This document shows, one piece after another, positions 33,570 to 43,563 of a stretch of DNA of 64,000 nt. This DNA comes from Nocardia asteroides (lineage in GTDB: Bacteria; Actinomycetota; Actinomycetes; Mycobacteriales; Mycobacteriaceae). Position numbers and translations under genes: made by a program. The stretch lies in the NCBI GenBank assembly GCA_019930625.1, contig CP082844.1, forward strand, positions 1,736,001 to 1,800,000, in the 5' to 3' direction. Position 1 is the first letter of the stretch. Every line of letters starts with the position of its first letter. The notes below the pieces were generated by a model that was not told the DNA's origin, did not search any database, and saw only the letters and a list, made by a program, of their open reading frames with translations.

Positions 33570-34469
33570 TTACCTGACCCGATCGTCTTCGGCTCGCGTG
33601 TATTCGGCAAGCACCGACGCGCCCGAGCAGTGCTCGGCGATCTCGTCGCTGGTCGTCAGCCATACCCCCGGGTGATTCGCCACGTAGTCGAGCGCCTGAT
33701 CGAGGTATTTGATCCGGAACGCCTGCCCGATCACGAACGGGTGCAGGGCCAACGCCATGACCCGGCCGCTGTCGGCCGACTCGGCGTAGAGCTGGTCGAG
33801 TTGATCGCGGACGATCCGCACGAAGTCCGGTCCACTGGTGGCCTTGCCCAGGAAAAGCGTGTTGTCGTTGAGTTCCACCGAGTAGGGGACGCTGAGCAGG
33901 CCGGGTACCGACAGCGGATAAGGCTGGTCGTCGTTGGTCCAGTCGAGCACGTAGCCGAGGCCGAGTTCGGCCAGCAGCGCCGGGGTCTGGAAGGACTCGG
34001 TGAGCGCGGGCCCCATCCAGCCGCGCGGCCTGCTGCTGGTCGCCCGTTCGATGGTCGCGACCACGTCGGTGAGATACGCCCGCTCCTCGTCCACCGGAAG
34101 GTCGGCCTGGAGGATCGAGTTGTTCTTCCCGTGCGCGACCCACGCCCAGTTCCGACGCACACCGGCCGCCACGATCTGCGGATTGTGTTCGACGACATCG
34201 GAATTGAGCAGCGCGCTGGCACGGACGCCGTGCCGGTCGAGGACTTCGATCACCCGCCAGATGCCGACTCGCGGTCCGTAATCCCGCCAGCCGTAGTTCA
34301 GCGGGTCGGGCGCGAGCCCGGCGGTGCCGGGAAAGATGCTCGTCGACGGACGGTCCACCTGATAGTGCTCGACGTTGAGCCCCACATAGAACGCGACACG
34401 AGCGTCGCCGGGCCACCGCAGCGGCGGGCGGTCGACGATCGGGCTGTAGTGGAAAAGTTCGTTGTCCAT
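33570..34469 (-). CDS. Polysaccharide deacetylase-family protein (PuuE-like)
   Basis: A 299-residue NodB-fold protein lacking a signal peptide. VAFYVGLNVEHYQ replaces the usual strand-1 Asp-rich motif, WVAHGKNNSIL the His motif, and ALHPFVIGQAFRIKYLDQAL is the closing region. It resembles cytosolic allantoinase-like PuuE or peptidoglycan-unrelated amidohydrolases of this fold more than wall deacetylases. ATG 34469 begins MDNELFHYSPIVDRPPL; a longer start at 34550 is less likely. Confidence 0.78.
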   Translation of the reverse strand: MDNELFHYSPIVDRPPLRWPGDARVAFYVGLNVEHYQVDRPSTSIFPGTAGLAPDPLNYGWRDYGPRVGIWRVIEVLDRHGVRASALLNSDVVEHNPQIVAAGVRRNWAWVAHGKNNSILQADLPVDEERAYLTDVVATIERATSSRPRGWMGPALTESFQTPALLAELGLGYVLDWTNDDQPYPLSVPGLLSVPYSVELNDNTLFLGKATSGPDFVRIVRDQLDQLYAESADSGRVMALALHPFVIGQAFRIKYLDQALDYVANHPGVWLTTSDEIAEHCSGASVLAEYTRAEDDRVR

Positions 34470-34606
34470 GCCCTCATGCTCGAACTTGACACTGGTGTGA
34501 GGATCAACCTGGAAGATAGTGATATAGGCCACATCCGCTGAGCGATACACGCCACCACCGGCGCGTCGTCGTGTCTATCGGCCGGTATCGTGCAGCGAAC
34601 CTACAA

Positions 34607-34700
34607 ACCGGTACGGCCTGAAGTGCCGGAGAGGCGGAGGAGCACCGGAACGCGGGTCCCGCGCCACCCTGACCGGTACGGCCTGAAACCCGGAGAGGCT
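34607..34700 (+). repeat. Direct repeat of about 30 bp covering the ribosome-site region
   Basis: ACCGGTACGGCCTGAA followed by CCGGAGAGGC occurs at 34607-34634 and again at 34672-34699, 65 bases apart, just before ATG 34708. The second copy supplies the ribosome site; the first is not followed by an in-frame start. It looks like a local duplication of the 5' untranslated region. Confidence 0.55.
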
Positions 34701-34707
34701 GGGAAGC

Positions 34708-37080
34708 ATGCGAGTGGACGGGCGGGAGATCCCGGTCACGGGGAGCCTGCTGCAGCCGCTGATCCGCCGGACGAGCGATATCGTCCGCGTCGTCCTGGCG
34801 GCGATCTGGGTGGCGGTCGTGATCGCGGCGTCGCTGATCACCCGCCCGGAGTGGCTGGATTTGGAGCGCTCGGTCTCCAACATCGTCGGTTTCCTCAATC
34901 CGGACCAGTCGAACCTGGTGTATCTGGTCTACGGCATGGCGATTCTCGCGTTGCCGTTCGCGATCTTGATCGAGCTGATCATCGGCAGGCAGTGGAAGCT
35001 GCTCGCCGGCTATGCCGCGGCCGGGGCCGTCGCCGGACTGCTGCTGTCCATCACCGGCACCGGGCTGTCCGCGCCGAAATGGCATCTGCAGGTGCCGGAC
35101 CGGCTGGACACCTTCCTGTCCCAGTTCCTGGACGATCCGCGCTGGATCGCGATGATCGCCGCGATGCTCACCGTCGCCAGCCCGTGGCTGCCCATCCGGC
35201 CGCGCCGCTGGCTGTGGTTCCTGCTGCTGGCGTTCGCGCCGATCCACCTCGTGGTCAGCACCGTCGTGCCCGCGCGGGCGATGTTCGGCCTGGCGGTCGG
35301 CTGGCTGGTCGGCGCGGTGATCGTGCTGGTGGTCGGCACGCCCGCGCTGGAGGTGCCACTCGACGCCGCCGTTCGGGTGCTGGCCGGACGCGGCCACACG
35401 GTCACCGCGTTCACCGTGGTGCATCCGGCGGGGCGCGGGCCGTTGCTGCTCGCCGCCGCCACCGAGGGCCCGGAGCGTGAGCTGGTCATCGAGATGTTCG
35501 GTAAGAACCAGCGCAGCTTCGGCGCGCTGCGACAGTTGTGGCGCTGGCTGACGTTCCGCTCCAGTGAGACCGCTGCCATTCACGGCTCCATGTACCGGGT
35601 GGTCGAGCACCGCGCACTCATGGCGATCGCGGTCGGCGAACTCGGTCTGGGCAGCGGTAGCCCCGTCGCGGTAGCCGCGCTCTCCCGTGGCTGGATGTTG
35701 TACGCGCGCACCCGGCCCCGGGGCAAGCCCCTCACCGAACAGCCCGCCGAGGTGCTGCCGGGCGTGTGGCGAGCGCTCGACACCTTGCACCGGAAACAGA
35801 TCTCGCACGGCGACCTGCGACCGATCGACATCCGCGTCGAGGACGGGGTCACGCTGTTCTGCGGCTTCGGCAACGCCGAGTACGGAGCCTCGGACCCGCA
35901 GCTGCAATCCGATATCGCCCAGCTGCTGGTGACGACCACCGCGACGTTCGGCAAGGAGCCCGCGGTGCGCGCGGCTATCGAAACCCTCGGCGCCGCGCGG
36001 GTGCTCGCCGCGGCGAGCCGATTGACCAAGTCGGCCATACCGACCGGGATCCGCAAGGCGGTCCCCGGATGGAAGGCCGCGCTGTCGGACGCACGCGACG
36101 AGGTACGCAAGCAGACCGGGCAGGATCGGATCGAAGCCGAGCAGATCACCCGGTTCTCCCGGAACCAGATCATCCAGCTGGTGCTGCTGATCGCGCTGGT
36201 GTATGTCGCCTACCCGTTCATCAGCGCGGTGCCGACCTTCTTCACCCAGTTGCGAACGGCGAACTGGTGGTGGGCGTGGTTCGGGCTCGCGGTCTCGGCG
36301 TTGACCTATGTCGGCGCGGCGGCGGCGCTGTGGGCCTGTGCCTCCGGTGCGGTGAGCTTCCGCAATCTGGTGATCATGCAGGTCGCCAACACCTTCGCCG
36401 CGACGACCACCCCCGCGCGGGTCGGAGGGCTGGCGCTGAGCGTGCGCTTCCTGCAGAAGGCAGGCGTGGGCGCGGTGCGTGCCACGGCCGCGGTGGCGCT
36501 GCAACAGGCCGTACAGGTGATCACCCACGTCAGCCTGCTCCTCGCGTTCAGCATCCTGGCCGGTACCTCGACGGATCTCTCGCACTTCGTCCCCGACGCC
36601 ACGGTGCTGTATCTGGCGGCCGGTGTCGGCGTCGGCATCGTCGGCACGTTCATGTTCGTGCCGAAACTGCGCCGCTGGCTGAACAACGCGGTGCGGCCGC
36701 AACTGCAGGAAGTGCTCGGCGAGCTCGCCGACCTCGCCCGCGACCCCAAACGGTCGGCGGTGATCGTGCTCGGCTGCGCGGCGATCACCCTCGGCATGGC
36801 CGGCGCGTTGTGGGCGAGTGTGGAGGCGTTCGGCGGCGGTACCACCTTCATCACCGTCACCATCGTCACCATGATCGGCGGCACCCTGGCCTCGGCTGCG
36901 CCGACCCCGGGCGGCGTCGGCGCCGTCGAGGCCGCGCTGATCGGTGGTCTGGCCGCCTTCGGCCTGCCGGCGAACATCGCGGTGCCCTCCGTGCTGCTGT
37001 ATCGCGTGCTGACCTGCTGGCTTCCGGTGTTCTGCGGCTGGGCCACCATGCGCTGGATGGCGAAGAAGGATCTGATCTGA
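34708..37080 (+). CDS. Membrane pseudokinase fused to LPG-synthase-type flippase domain
   Basis: A 790-residue protein. Residues 20-215 hold about six membrane helices. Residues 220-410 form a kinase-like domain with HGDLRPIDIRV (His367, Asp369) in the catalytic loop. Its metal motif reads LFCGFGNAEYG, with Gly386 in place of the DFG aspartate and Asp374 in place of the loop Asn, so it is probably inactive. Residues 480-785 have seven to eight helices of the lysylphosphatidylglycerol synthase TM family (UPF0104), ending with TPGGVGAVEAALIGGL. Actinobacterial proteins of this layout exist without a known function; lipid or polyprenyl transport is likely. The gene stands alone. Confidence 0.82.
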   Translation: MRVDGREIPVTGSLLQPLIRRTSDIVRVVLAAIWVAVVIAASLITRPEWLDLERSVSNIVGFLNPDQSNLVYLVYGMAILALPFAILIELIIGRQWKLLAGYAAAGAVAGLLLSITGTGLSAPKWHLQVPDRLDTFLSQFLDDPRWIAMIAAMLTVASPWLPIRPRRWLWFLLLAFAPIHLVVSTVVPARAMFGLAVGWLVGAVIVLVVGTPALEVPLDAAVRVLAGRGHTVTAFTVVHPAGRGPLLLAAATEGPERELVIEMFGKNQRSFGALRQLWRWLTFRSSETAAIHGSMYRVVEHRALMAIAVGELGLGSGSPVAVAALSRGWMLYARTRPRGKPLTEQPAEVLPGVWRALDTLHRKQISHGDLRPIDIRVEDGVTLFCGFGNAEYGASDPQLQSDIAQLLVTTTATFGKEPAVRAAIETLGAARVLAAASRLTKSAIPTGIRKAVPGWKAALSDARDEVRKQTGQDRIEAEQITRFSRNQIIQLVLLIALVYVAYPFISAVPTFFTQLRTANWWWAWFGLAVSALTYVGAAAALWACASGAVSFRNLVIMQVANTFAATTTPARVGGLALSVRFLQKAGVGAVRATAAVALQQAVQVITHVSLLLAFSILAGTSTDLSHFVPDATVLYLAAGVGVGIVGTFMFVPKLRRWLNNAVRPQLQEVLGELADLARDPKRSAVIVLGCAAITLGMAGALWASVEAFGGGTTFITVTIVTMIGGTLASAAPTPGGVGAVEAALIGGLAAFGLPANIAVPSVLLYRVLTCWLPVFCGWATMRWMAKKDLI

Positions 37081-37122
37081 GCGAGCCGCCCCGCGCGTGG
37101 ACGGGCTCGCCCGACCACGCCC

Positions 37123-37806
37123 TTACGGCTTGGTAGCCAGCAGAACACCGGTCGACGGACGCACCGCGACGAAGTCGACGTCCTCGAATCCGTTCGAGCA
37201 CAGCATGTCTCGATACCGGCGAATGTCGATGCCGTCCACTGGATCACCATGGTCGGTCGTGTTGTCGTGCGTGCGGTGGGCCGCGAACCGTGCCATGACG
37301 CGCACCGTGGCGGTGAGCAACGGACCGGTCGGATGCGTGTCGGCGAGCAACAGTCGACCGCCCGGCCGCAGCACCCGGAACATCTGCGCGATGGCGTCGC
37401 CACGGTGTGCCGCCGGAATGTGATGCATCGCGAAAGTCGAGGTCACCAGGTCCACGGACGAGTCGGGCAGCGGAAGCGCTTGCGCCGTACCGAGCTCGAA
37501 TCGGCAGTTCTCCAGGTCACGGGTGCGCGCGGTCGCATAGTCGATCATCTGCGGCGACGGGTCGACTCCTGTGACCCGGCCCGCGCGCCGGGCAAGCACG
37601 CGAGCGAAGTCACCGGGGCCGCAGCCGACGTCGGCGACCTCGGCGCCGGGAGCCGGACAGGCCAGCTCCGCGAGCCGGGCGTCGAGGCGACCGCCGCGGC
37701 CGAGCAGGAAAGCGGCCTTGAACGCGCGGTAGCGGCGCGGCTGGGTGAGCAGCACGCCGATGTCGTCGTGGGAGTTGGTGGCAGACTGGAGTTCGTTTCC
37801 GGACAT
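37123..37806 (-). CDS. Class I SAM-dependent methyltransferase
   Basis: A 227-residue protein with VADVGCGPGDFARVLA, VTGVDPSPQMIDYATARTRD and a late PGGRLLLADTHP, the UbiE-like small-molecule group. I use ATG 37806; an upstream GTG at 37854 is possible but would overlap the promoter side of the divergent TetR gene. TetR-methyltransferase divergence suggests regulation by that TetR. Confidence 0.83.
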   Translation of the reverse strand: MSGNELQSATNSHDDIGVLLTQPRRYRAFKAAFLLGRGGRLDARLAELACPAPGAEVADVGCGPGDFARVLARRAGRVTGVDPSPQMIDYATARTRDLENCRFELGTAQALPLPDSSVDLVTSTFAMHHIPAAHRGDAIAQMFRVLRPGGRLLLADTHPTGPLLTATVRVMARFAAHRTHDNTTDHGDPVDGIDIRRYRDMLCSNGFEDVDFVAVRPSTGVLLATKP

Positions 37807-37904
37807 AAGTTCAGGATCGGTCGATATCGCCGCGCCGACCAGGGCCAATGTCACCGAAAAGGTCCGGAAGCGGACGCATACGAGACATTTGTTCGGGAGG
37901 TGCC

Positions 37905-38507
37905 GTGCCGGGAGAGCAGGACATCGCCGAGGGCGCGGATCGCCGGGTCCGGCGCACTCGGGCGCTGCTGCACAGGGCGCTGGTCGAGCTCATGGTCGAA
38001 GGCAATTACGACCGGATCACCGTCCGCGACATCCTGGAACGGGCGGACGTCGGGCGATCGACGTTCTACGCGCATTATCGGGACAAAGACGATCTGCTGC
38101 TGCGCAGCAGCACCGACTACCTGCGCGCCGCCATGTCCGCGGCGGAAACGGGAAAGGAATCCACCGAACTGCTCGCGCCGGTACGCACGCTGTTCGGGCT
38201 GGCGGTCGACAATCCCGAGATCTACCGCGCACTACTCGGCCGCAAGAGCGGGACCGTGCTGCTGCGCACGACCAGGGTGATGGTCGCGCAGATCCTCGCC
38301 GAGCGGCTGGAGCACCGGCTGGACATGCCGGAGGACGAGTTCACGACCACCGTGACCTTCCTGTCCTGGGGTGTCGTCGGCCTGCTCGGGGCGATCGCGG
38401 AGGGAACTCCACCGCTCTCGGCAGAGGAGGCGTACCACCGAGTGGTCGGCCTGATCGGTCCCGGATTGACCGATCGCGCGCGACTGAATCGGATACCGCC
38501 GCCTTGA
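37905..38507 (+). CDS. TetR-family transcriptional regulator
   Basis: A 200-residue protein. The helix-turn-helix is ALVELMVEGNYDRITVRDILERADVGRSTFYAHYRDKDDLL (about residues 25-65). The rest is a helical ligand domain of the TetR_C_33-like type. GTG 37905 follows GGGAGG; an upstream in-frame ATG at 37848 lacks a ribosome site. It is divergent from the methyltransferase gene, which it probably represses along with itself. Confidence 0.87.
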   Translation: MPGEQDIAEGADRRVRRTRALLHRALVELMVEGNYDRITVRDILERADVGRSTFYAHYRDKDDLLLRSSTDYLRAAMSAAETGKESTELLAPVRTLFGLAVDNPEIYRALLGRKSGTVLLRTTRVMVAQILAERLEHRLDMPEDEFTTTVTFLSWGVVGLLGAIAEGTPPLSAEEAYHRVVGLIGPGLTDRARLNRIPPP

Positions 38508-38578
38508 TCAGCCACGACAAGACGAATCGGCCAGGGCGAGCGGCCCTGGGGACTACGCCGTCGCGGCGAGAACTCTGG

Positions 38579-39181
38579 TCAGCGGCTGACCAGTTCCAGC
38601 GCCTCTGCGGCGCTCACGCTGCCCGCCGTGACGAGTTCGAGGTTGCCCAGCGCGGCTTCGTGTGCTTCGGCGGTGGCGGCGGCCACGCAATCGGCCACCG
38701 GGTGCACGATGAAGCCGAGATCGGTACCGTGCCTGGCGGTCTGCTCGACGGTGAGATTGGTCGCGACGCCCGTGACGAAGAGCGTCTCGATACTCTGATC
38801 CGCCAACCACTCCGGCAGTTTGCTGCCCGCGAGGCCGGACAGTTTCTGGTTGTCGAAGACTTCCGTCGGCTGCGCTGCCATCTCCGGAATGATCGCGGCG
38901 CCCGGCGCCTCGGGCCGGAACTCGGTCTGCGCCGCGCCGACCGAGCGCATGAATCCGGTATTGCGCACCAGCTCACCCTCGCCGACCGGAATGGTGAACC
39001 GGGTGAAGATCACCGGCAGCTGCGCGGCGAGCGCGGCGGCGTGGAAGTCCGCCGCCCGCGCCACCACGCCGCTCGCCGCCACGGGTGCGGCCAGCATGGG
39101 ACCGAAGAAGCCCTCGGGCCGAATGACATTCACCTGCCAGTGCAACGCCAGCACGGCGGCGCGGATGCGTCGGATCGCCAT
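38579..39181 (-). CDS. Isochorismatase-fold protein lacking catalytic Asp and Cys
   Basis: A 200-residue protein with the isochorismatase-like fold. The nucleophile motif, normally ATNVCVE, reads ATNLTVE (Thr144 for Cys). The N-terminal Asp of VIDMQ-like motifs is His14 in LALHWQVN. The lysine (Lys113 in DNQKLSGLAGS) is kept. With two of three catalytic residues gone it is unlikely to be a normal cysteine hydrolase; it may be a binding protein or use different chemistry. The reading frame is intact, with no sign of decay. It ends against the TetR gene, with a small hairpin (38531-38549) between. Confidence 0.78.
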   Translation of the reverse strand: MAIRRIRAAVLALHWQVNVIRPEGFFGPMLAAPVAASGVVARAADFHAAALAAQLPVIFTRFTIPVGEGELVRNTGFMRSVGAAQTEFRPEAPGAAIIPEMAAQPTEVFDNQKLSGLAGSKLPEWLADQSIETLFVTGVATNLTVEQTARHGTDLGFIVHPVADCVAAATAEAHEAALGNLELVTAGSVSAAEALELVSR

Positions 39182-39248
39182 ATGACGACCTTACGCATCC
39201 ACGCCTGCGCGCATCGTCCGATTCACGTGAAACGAACGCACCCGACGT

Positions 39249-40820
39249 TCAGGACGAATAGTCCTTGCGCAATTGCACTTTCACCACCTTGCCGCTGGCG
39301 TTGCGCGGCAGCTCGGACACCAGCACCAGATCCTTGGGATGCTTGTAACGGGCCAGGTTCTCGTTGAGGAACGGCTCCAGCTCGGCGAGGGTCAGCTCGT
39401 CGTCCGGCTTGTGCAGCGCGACCACCGCGACCGGCACTTCACCCCACTTCTCGTGCGCGCGGCCCAGCACCGCCGCCTCCCGGATCTTCGGGTGTGCGAA
39501 CAGGACGTTCTCCACCTCGGCGCAGTAGATGTTCTCGCCACCGGAGATGATCATGTCCTTCTTGCGGTCCACTACGTAGACGAAGCCTTCCTCGTCCTGA
39601 CGGACCAGATCGCCGGAGTGGAACCAGCCGCCCGCGAACGCCTCGGCGGTCGCCTCCGGCTTGTTCCAGTAGCCCTGCATGAGAGTCGGCCCGCGGTAGA
39701 CGATCTCACCCACCTCGCCGGGGGCGACGTCGTTCATCTCGTCGTCGACGATGCGCGCCTGGATGGTCGGGATGGGCTTGCCGACCGAGCCGAGCTTGCG
39801 GATCGCGTCCTTGCCCTCCAGCACACAGGTGATCGGCGACATCTCCGTCTGCCCGAACACCGCGACGTTGAACGCGTGCGGGAAGCAGTCGGCCATCGCG
39901 CGCAGCACCGTGTCCGAGGCGGGCGCGGCGCCCCAGCTGAGCACCTCCAGCGCGAGCTTGCGCTCCTTCACGGTCGGATGGTCGCAGACCAGCTGCCACT
40001 GCGCGGGCACGCAGAAGGCGGTGGTGGCCTGCTCCTGCTCGAGCGCGTCCAAGAACTCACCCGCGTCGAAGGCTCCGAGCGGGTGCAGCACCGTCTTCGA
40101 ACCGAGCAGGAAAGCCGGGGCGAGACTGCCGAGTCCGGCGATGTGGAACAGCGGCGAGGTGCACAACCCGATCGAGTCCGGTTGCAGCGCCAGCGCCCGG
40201 ATGCAGGTCAGCGCCTGGGCGTTCATGTTCGCGTGGGTCAGCACCGCGCCTTTCGGGCTGCCGGTGGTGCCGGAGGTGTACATGATGAGACTGGGGGTGT
40301 CCTCGGGAATGTCCAGCGGAGTGTGCGGCTCACCGGCTTCGGCGATCAGGTCGTCGAAACCGACCACGCCGTCGGCGGACCGCCCGCCGATCACCACGCA
40401 GGTCTCCAGCGCGGGCGCCTGCGCCCGCACGGCGGTGGCCAGCGGCTGCAGCACGGTGTCGGTGACGACCGCCTTGGCTCCGCTGTCGCTGACGATGTAG
40501 GCGACCTCCGGCGGCGTGAGCCGGAAGTTCACCGGGACCGCGATCGCGCCCAGCGCGTTGATGCCGAACACTGCCTCGAGGTACTCCGGGTAGTTCAGCG
40601 CCAGGATCAGCACCCGGTCGCCGAACCCGACACCCCGGCGCGCCAATCCGTCGGCGAACTTCAGCGACCGCTCGTGCAACTGCCGCCAGGTGGTGTCCAC
40701 GCCGCGGAACCGCACCGCGACCGCGTCCGGGCGCATCTGCGCGTGCACGGCGACCTGGTTGTTCCAGTGGTTACGCCGCGACCTGATCGGCTCGTCGAGC
40801 ACTACTGCCCCGGTGGTCAT
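39249..40820 (-). CDS. FadD5-like acyl-CoA synthetase
   Basis: A 523-residue ANL enzyme. Motifs include LIMYTSGTTGSPKGAVLTHANM (P-loop), VAVFGQTEMSPITC, WFHSGDLVRQDEEGFVYVVDRKKDMIISGGENIY, and LPRNASGKVVKVQLR with the catalytic lysine. Overall wording and spacing are close to mycobacterial FadD5, which activates fatty acids from recycled mycolates. ATG 40820 follows GAGAGGAG. The family's mce operon neighbours are not present. It is divergent from the second nitronate-monooxygenase-type gene. Confidence 0.9.
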   Translation of the reverse strand: MTTGAVVLDEPIRSRRNHWNNQVAVHAQMRPDAVAVRFRGVDTTWRQLHERSLKFADGLARRGVGFGDRVLILALNYPEYLEAVFGINALGAIAVPVNFRLTPPEVAYIVSDSGAKAVVTDTVLQPLATAVRAQAPALETCVVIGGRSADGVVGFDDLIAEAGEPHTPLDIPEDTPSLIMYTSGTTGSPKGAVLTHANMNAQALTCIRALALQPDSIGLCTSPLFHIAGLGSLAPAFLLGSKTVLHPLGAFDAGEFLDALEQEQATTAFCVPAQWQLVCDHPTVKERKLALEVLSWGAAPASDTVLRAMADCFPHAFNVAVFGQTEMSPITCVLEGKDAIRKLGSVGKPIPTIQARIVDDEMNDVAPGEVGEIVYRGPTLMQGYWNKPEATAEAFAGGWFHSGDLVRQDEEGFVYVVDRKKDMIISGGENIYCAEVENVLFAHPKIREAAVLGRAHEKWGEVPVAVVALHKPDDELTLAELEPFLNENLARYKHPKDLVLVSELPRNASGKVVKVQLRKDYSS

Positions 40821-42140
<1,320 letters not shown>

Positions 42141-42143
42141 GAC

Positions 42144-43115
42144 TCATTTCGCCGCGCGGGTGGTGACGGCTGCGTAGTCGTGGCTCGCGACCAGTTCGAT
42201 GCCGTCGGGCAGCGCGTGCAAGCGGTGGATGGTGGTGAAGGCGGCATCCCGGTCGGCGTCGAACAGCTTGCCCGGCATCGGCGCCTTCTCCCGCAGCAGA
42301 TCTACCTGCAGCTTGCTCCAGACGGCGTCGCCCGCGAACAGCACGCGGGTGCCGTCGTCCACCGCCAGCAACACGCCGATGCTGCCGGGCGTATGGCCCG
42401 CGAGATCGACCAGCAGCACCGAACCGTCGCCGAAGAGGTCTTTGCTGCGCGGGAACGTCAGCACCGGCGGTCCGTCCAGCTCGAAGCGGTCGAAGGCGCG
42501 GCCCCGCAGCGGGCCGCGCGCCACACCGGCTGGTGCGTGCGGGCCGCCCATCGCCCAGTCGTACTCGGCCGCGGGTAACCGCACCTCGACCGAGGCGGGC
42601 AATTCCAGCAGGCCCGAGACGTGATCCCAGTGCAGGTGAGTCGGCACCACGAAATCTATGTCGGCACCCGCGATGCCGTGCGCGGCGAGCGCGTCGGACA
42701 GACCGAGCACCGGCTTGTCCGGCGCCACGAGCAGCGGAATCGGGAACGGCAGTTCGGGCAGCACGCGCTCGTGCACGCCCGCGCACAAGGCGGGATCGAC
42801 CAGGAAACGCGCCTTCGGATGCTCGACCAGGAACGCCGCCATCGACAGCCGCATCTCCCGCAGGCTGCGCACGCCCTCGGCCACGATGGTGGTTGGCGCG
42901 GACATGGTGGCCTGGGTCAGCACGGTGAGCCGGACCGTGGCGCTCGCTGCGGGCAGCGGCCGTACCTCGAGGCCTGCCAGCAGCGCGGTGTCGGGGCGGC
43001 GGGGCCGTAGCAACCGGCCCGGCGTGGCCGCCAGCGCGGCGCAGCAGCGCAGCAGGATGGGCAGAGTCGGAGTGCGCTCGGCACGGGTGGCGGCACCGCT
43101 GTCCGGTTCGGTCAC
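42144..43115 (-). CDS. MBL-fold metallo-hydrolase divergent from the ACP-PKS-FAAL operon
   Basis: A 323-residue protein with the intact metal motif THLHWDHVSG, then DLAGHTPGSIGV, LFAGDAVWS and a late ASHDY. An 80-residue N-terminal extension precedes the core. GTG 43115 is the only plausible start and has a poor ribosome site. It is 151 bases from, and divergent to, the carrier-protein gene of the PKS operon. Some MBL-fold proteins release polyketides as thioesterases, so a role in off-loading is conceivable; lactonase activity is equally possible. Confidence 0.85.
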   Translation of the reverse strand: MTEPDSGAATRAERTPTLPILLRCCAALAATPGRLLRPRRPDTALLAGLEVRPLPAASATVRLTVLTQATMSAPTTIVAEGVRSLREMRLSMAAFLVEHPKARFLVDPALCAGVHERVLPELPFPIPLLVAPDKPVLGLSDALAAHGIAGADIDFVVPTHLHWDHVSGLLELPASVEVRLPAAEYDWAMGGPHAPAGVARGPLRGRAFDRFELDGPPVLTFPRSKDLFGDGSVLLVDLAGHTPGSIGVLLAVDDGTRVLFAGDAVWSKLQVDLLREKAPMPGKLFDADRDAAFTTIHRLHALPDGIELVASHDYAAVTTRAAK

Positions 43116-43266
43116 GATGCCACGGTATGTGATCGCCGCCGGTTCGCGAAAGAGGCGGGCTGGCAGCGCAAACGCGACCTTGCCCCGGACGATTTCTCCG
43201 GCATAATCGCGTGGGTACCGTTCTTACGTTGGTAACAGCAGCCGGGAGACGGGGAGGGAAAACGCG

Positions 43267-43563
43267 ATGCGGCCCAGTCTTCCCGACGGGCACAGGGGTG
43301 CGCAGGAGAACGACGGTCCGCTCGGCTACCACCGACGCACCGCGCTCACTTCCGCCGCCGTCCTTGCTGTCGCGGATCTACTAGGCGTCGACGCCGCCAC
43401 GGTGTCGACCAGCTCGCCCTTCACCGATCTCGGCCTCGGTTCCACCCAGCTTGCGAGGCTGACCGCCCATCTCGAAGACGCTATGGGAGTCGAGGTTCCG
43501 CTGACCGCGATCTACGACCATCCGGACATCGAACAGCTTGTCGAGTATCTCGCGATGCGATGA
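43267..43563 (+). CDS. Discrete acyl carrier protein of the PKS operon
   Basis: A 98-residue carrier protein. DLGLGSTQLARL places the phosphopantetheine on Ser59, and the rest (helix 1 AVLAVADLLGVD, IYDHPDIEQLVEYL) is a typical ACP fold after a 25-residue flexible start. ATG 43267 follows GGGAGGG. Its stop overlaps the PKS start as ATGA. It is the likely acceptor for the acyl-adenylate made by the FAAL two genes downstream, feeding the PKS ketosynthase. Confidence 0.92.
   Translation: MRPSLPDGHRGAQENDGPLGYHRRTALTSAAVLAVADLLGVDAATVSTSSPFTDLGLGSTQLARLTAHLEDAMGVEVPLTAIYDHPDIEQLVEYLAMR

Noticed and set aside
34470..34606. Operator between the deacetylase and pseudokinase-flippase genes
   Set aside because: No inverted repeat with arms longer than 5 bases was found there; only the direct repeat further on is notable.
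34504..36702. A 732-residue antisense frame over the pseudokinase-flippase gene
   Set aside because: The composition is Arg/His/Gln-rich without motifs; the opposite strand encodes a coherent membrane protein.
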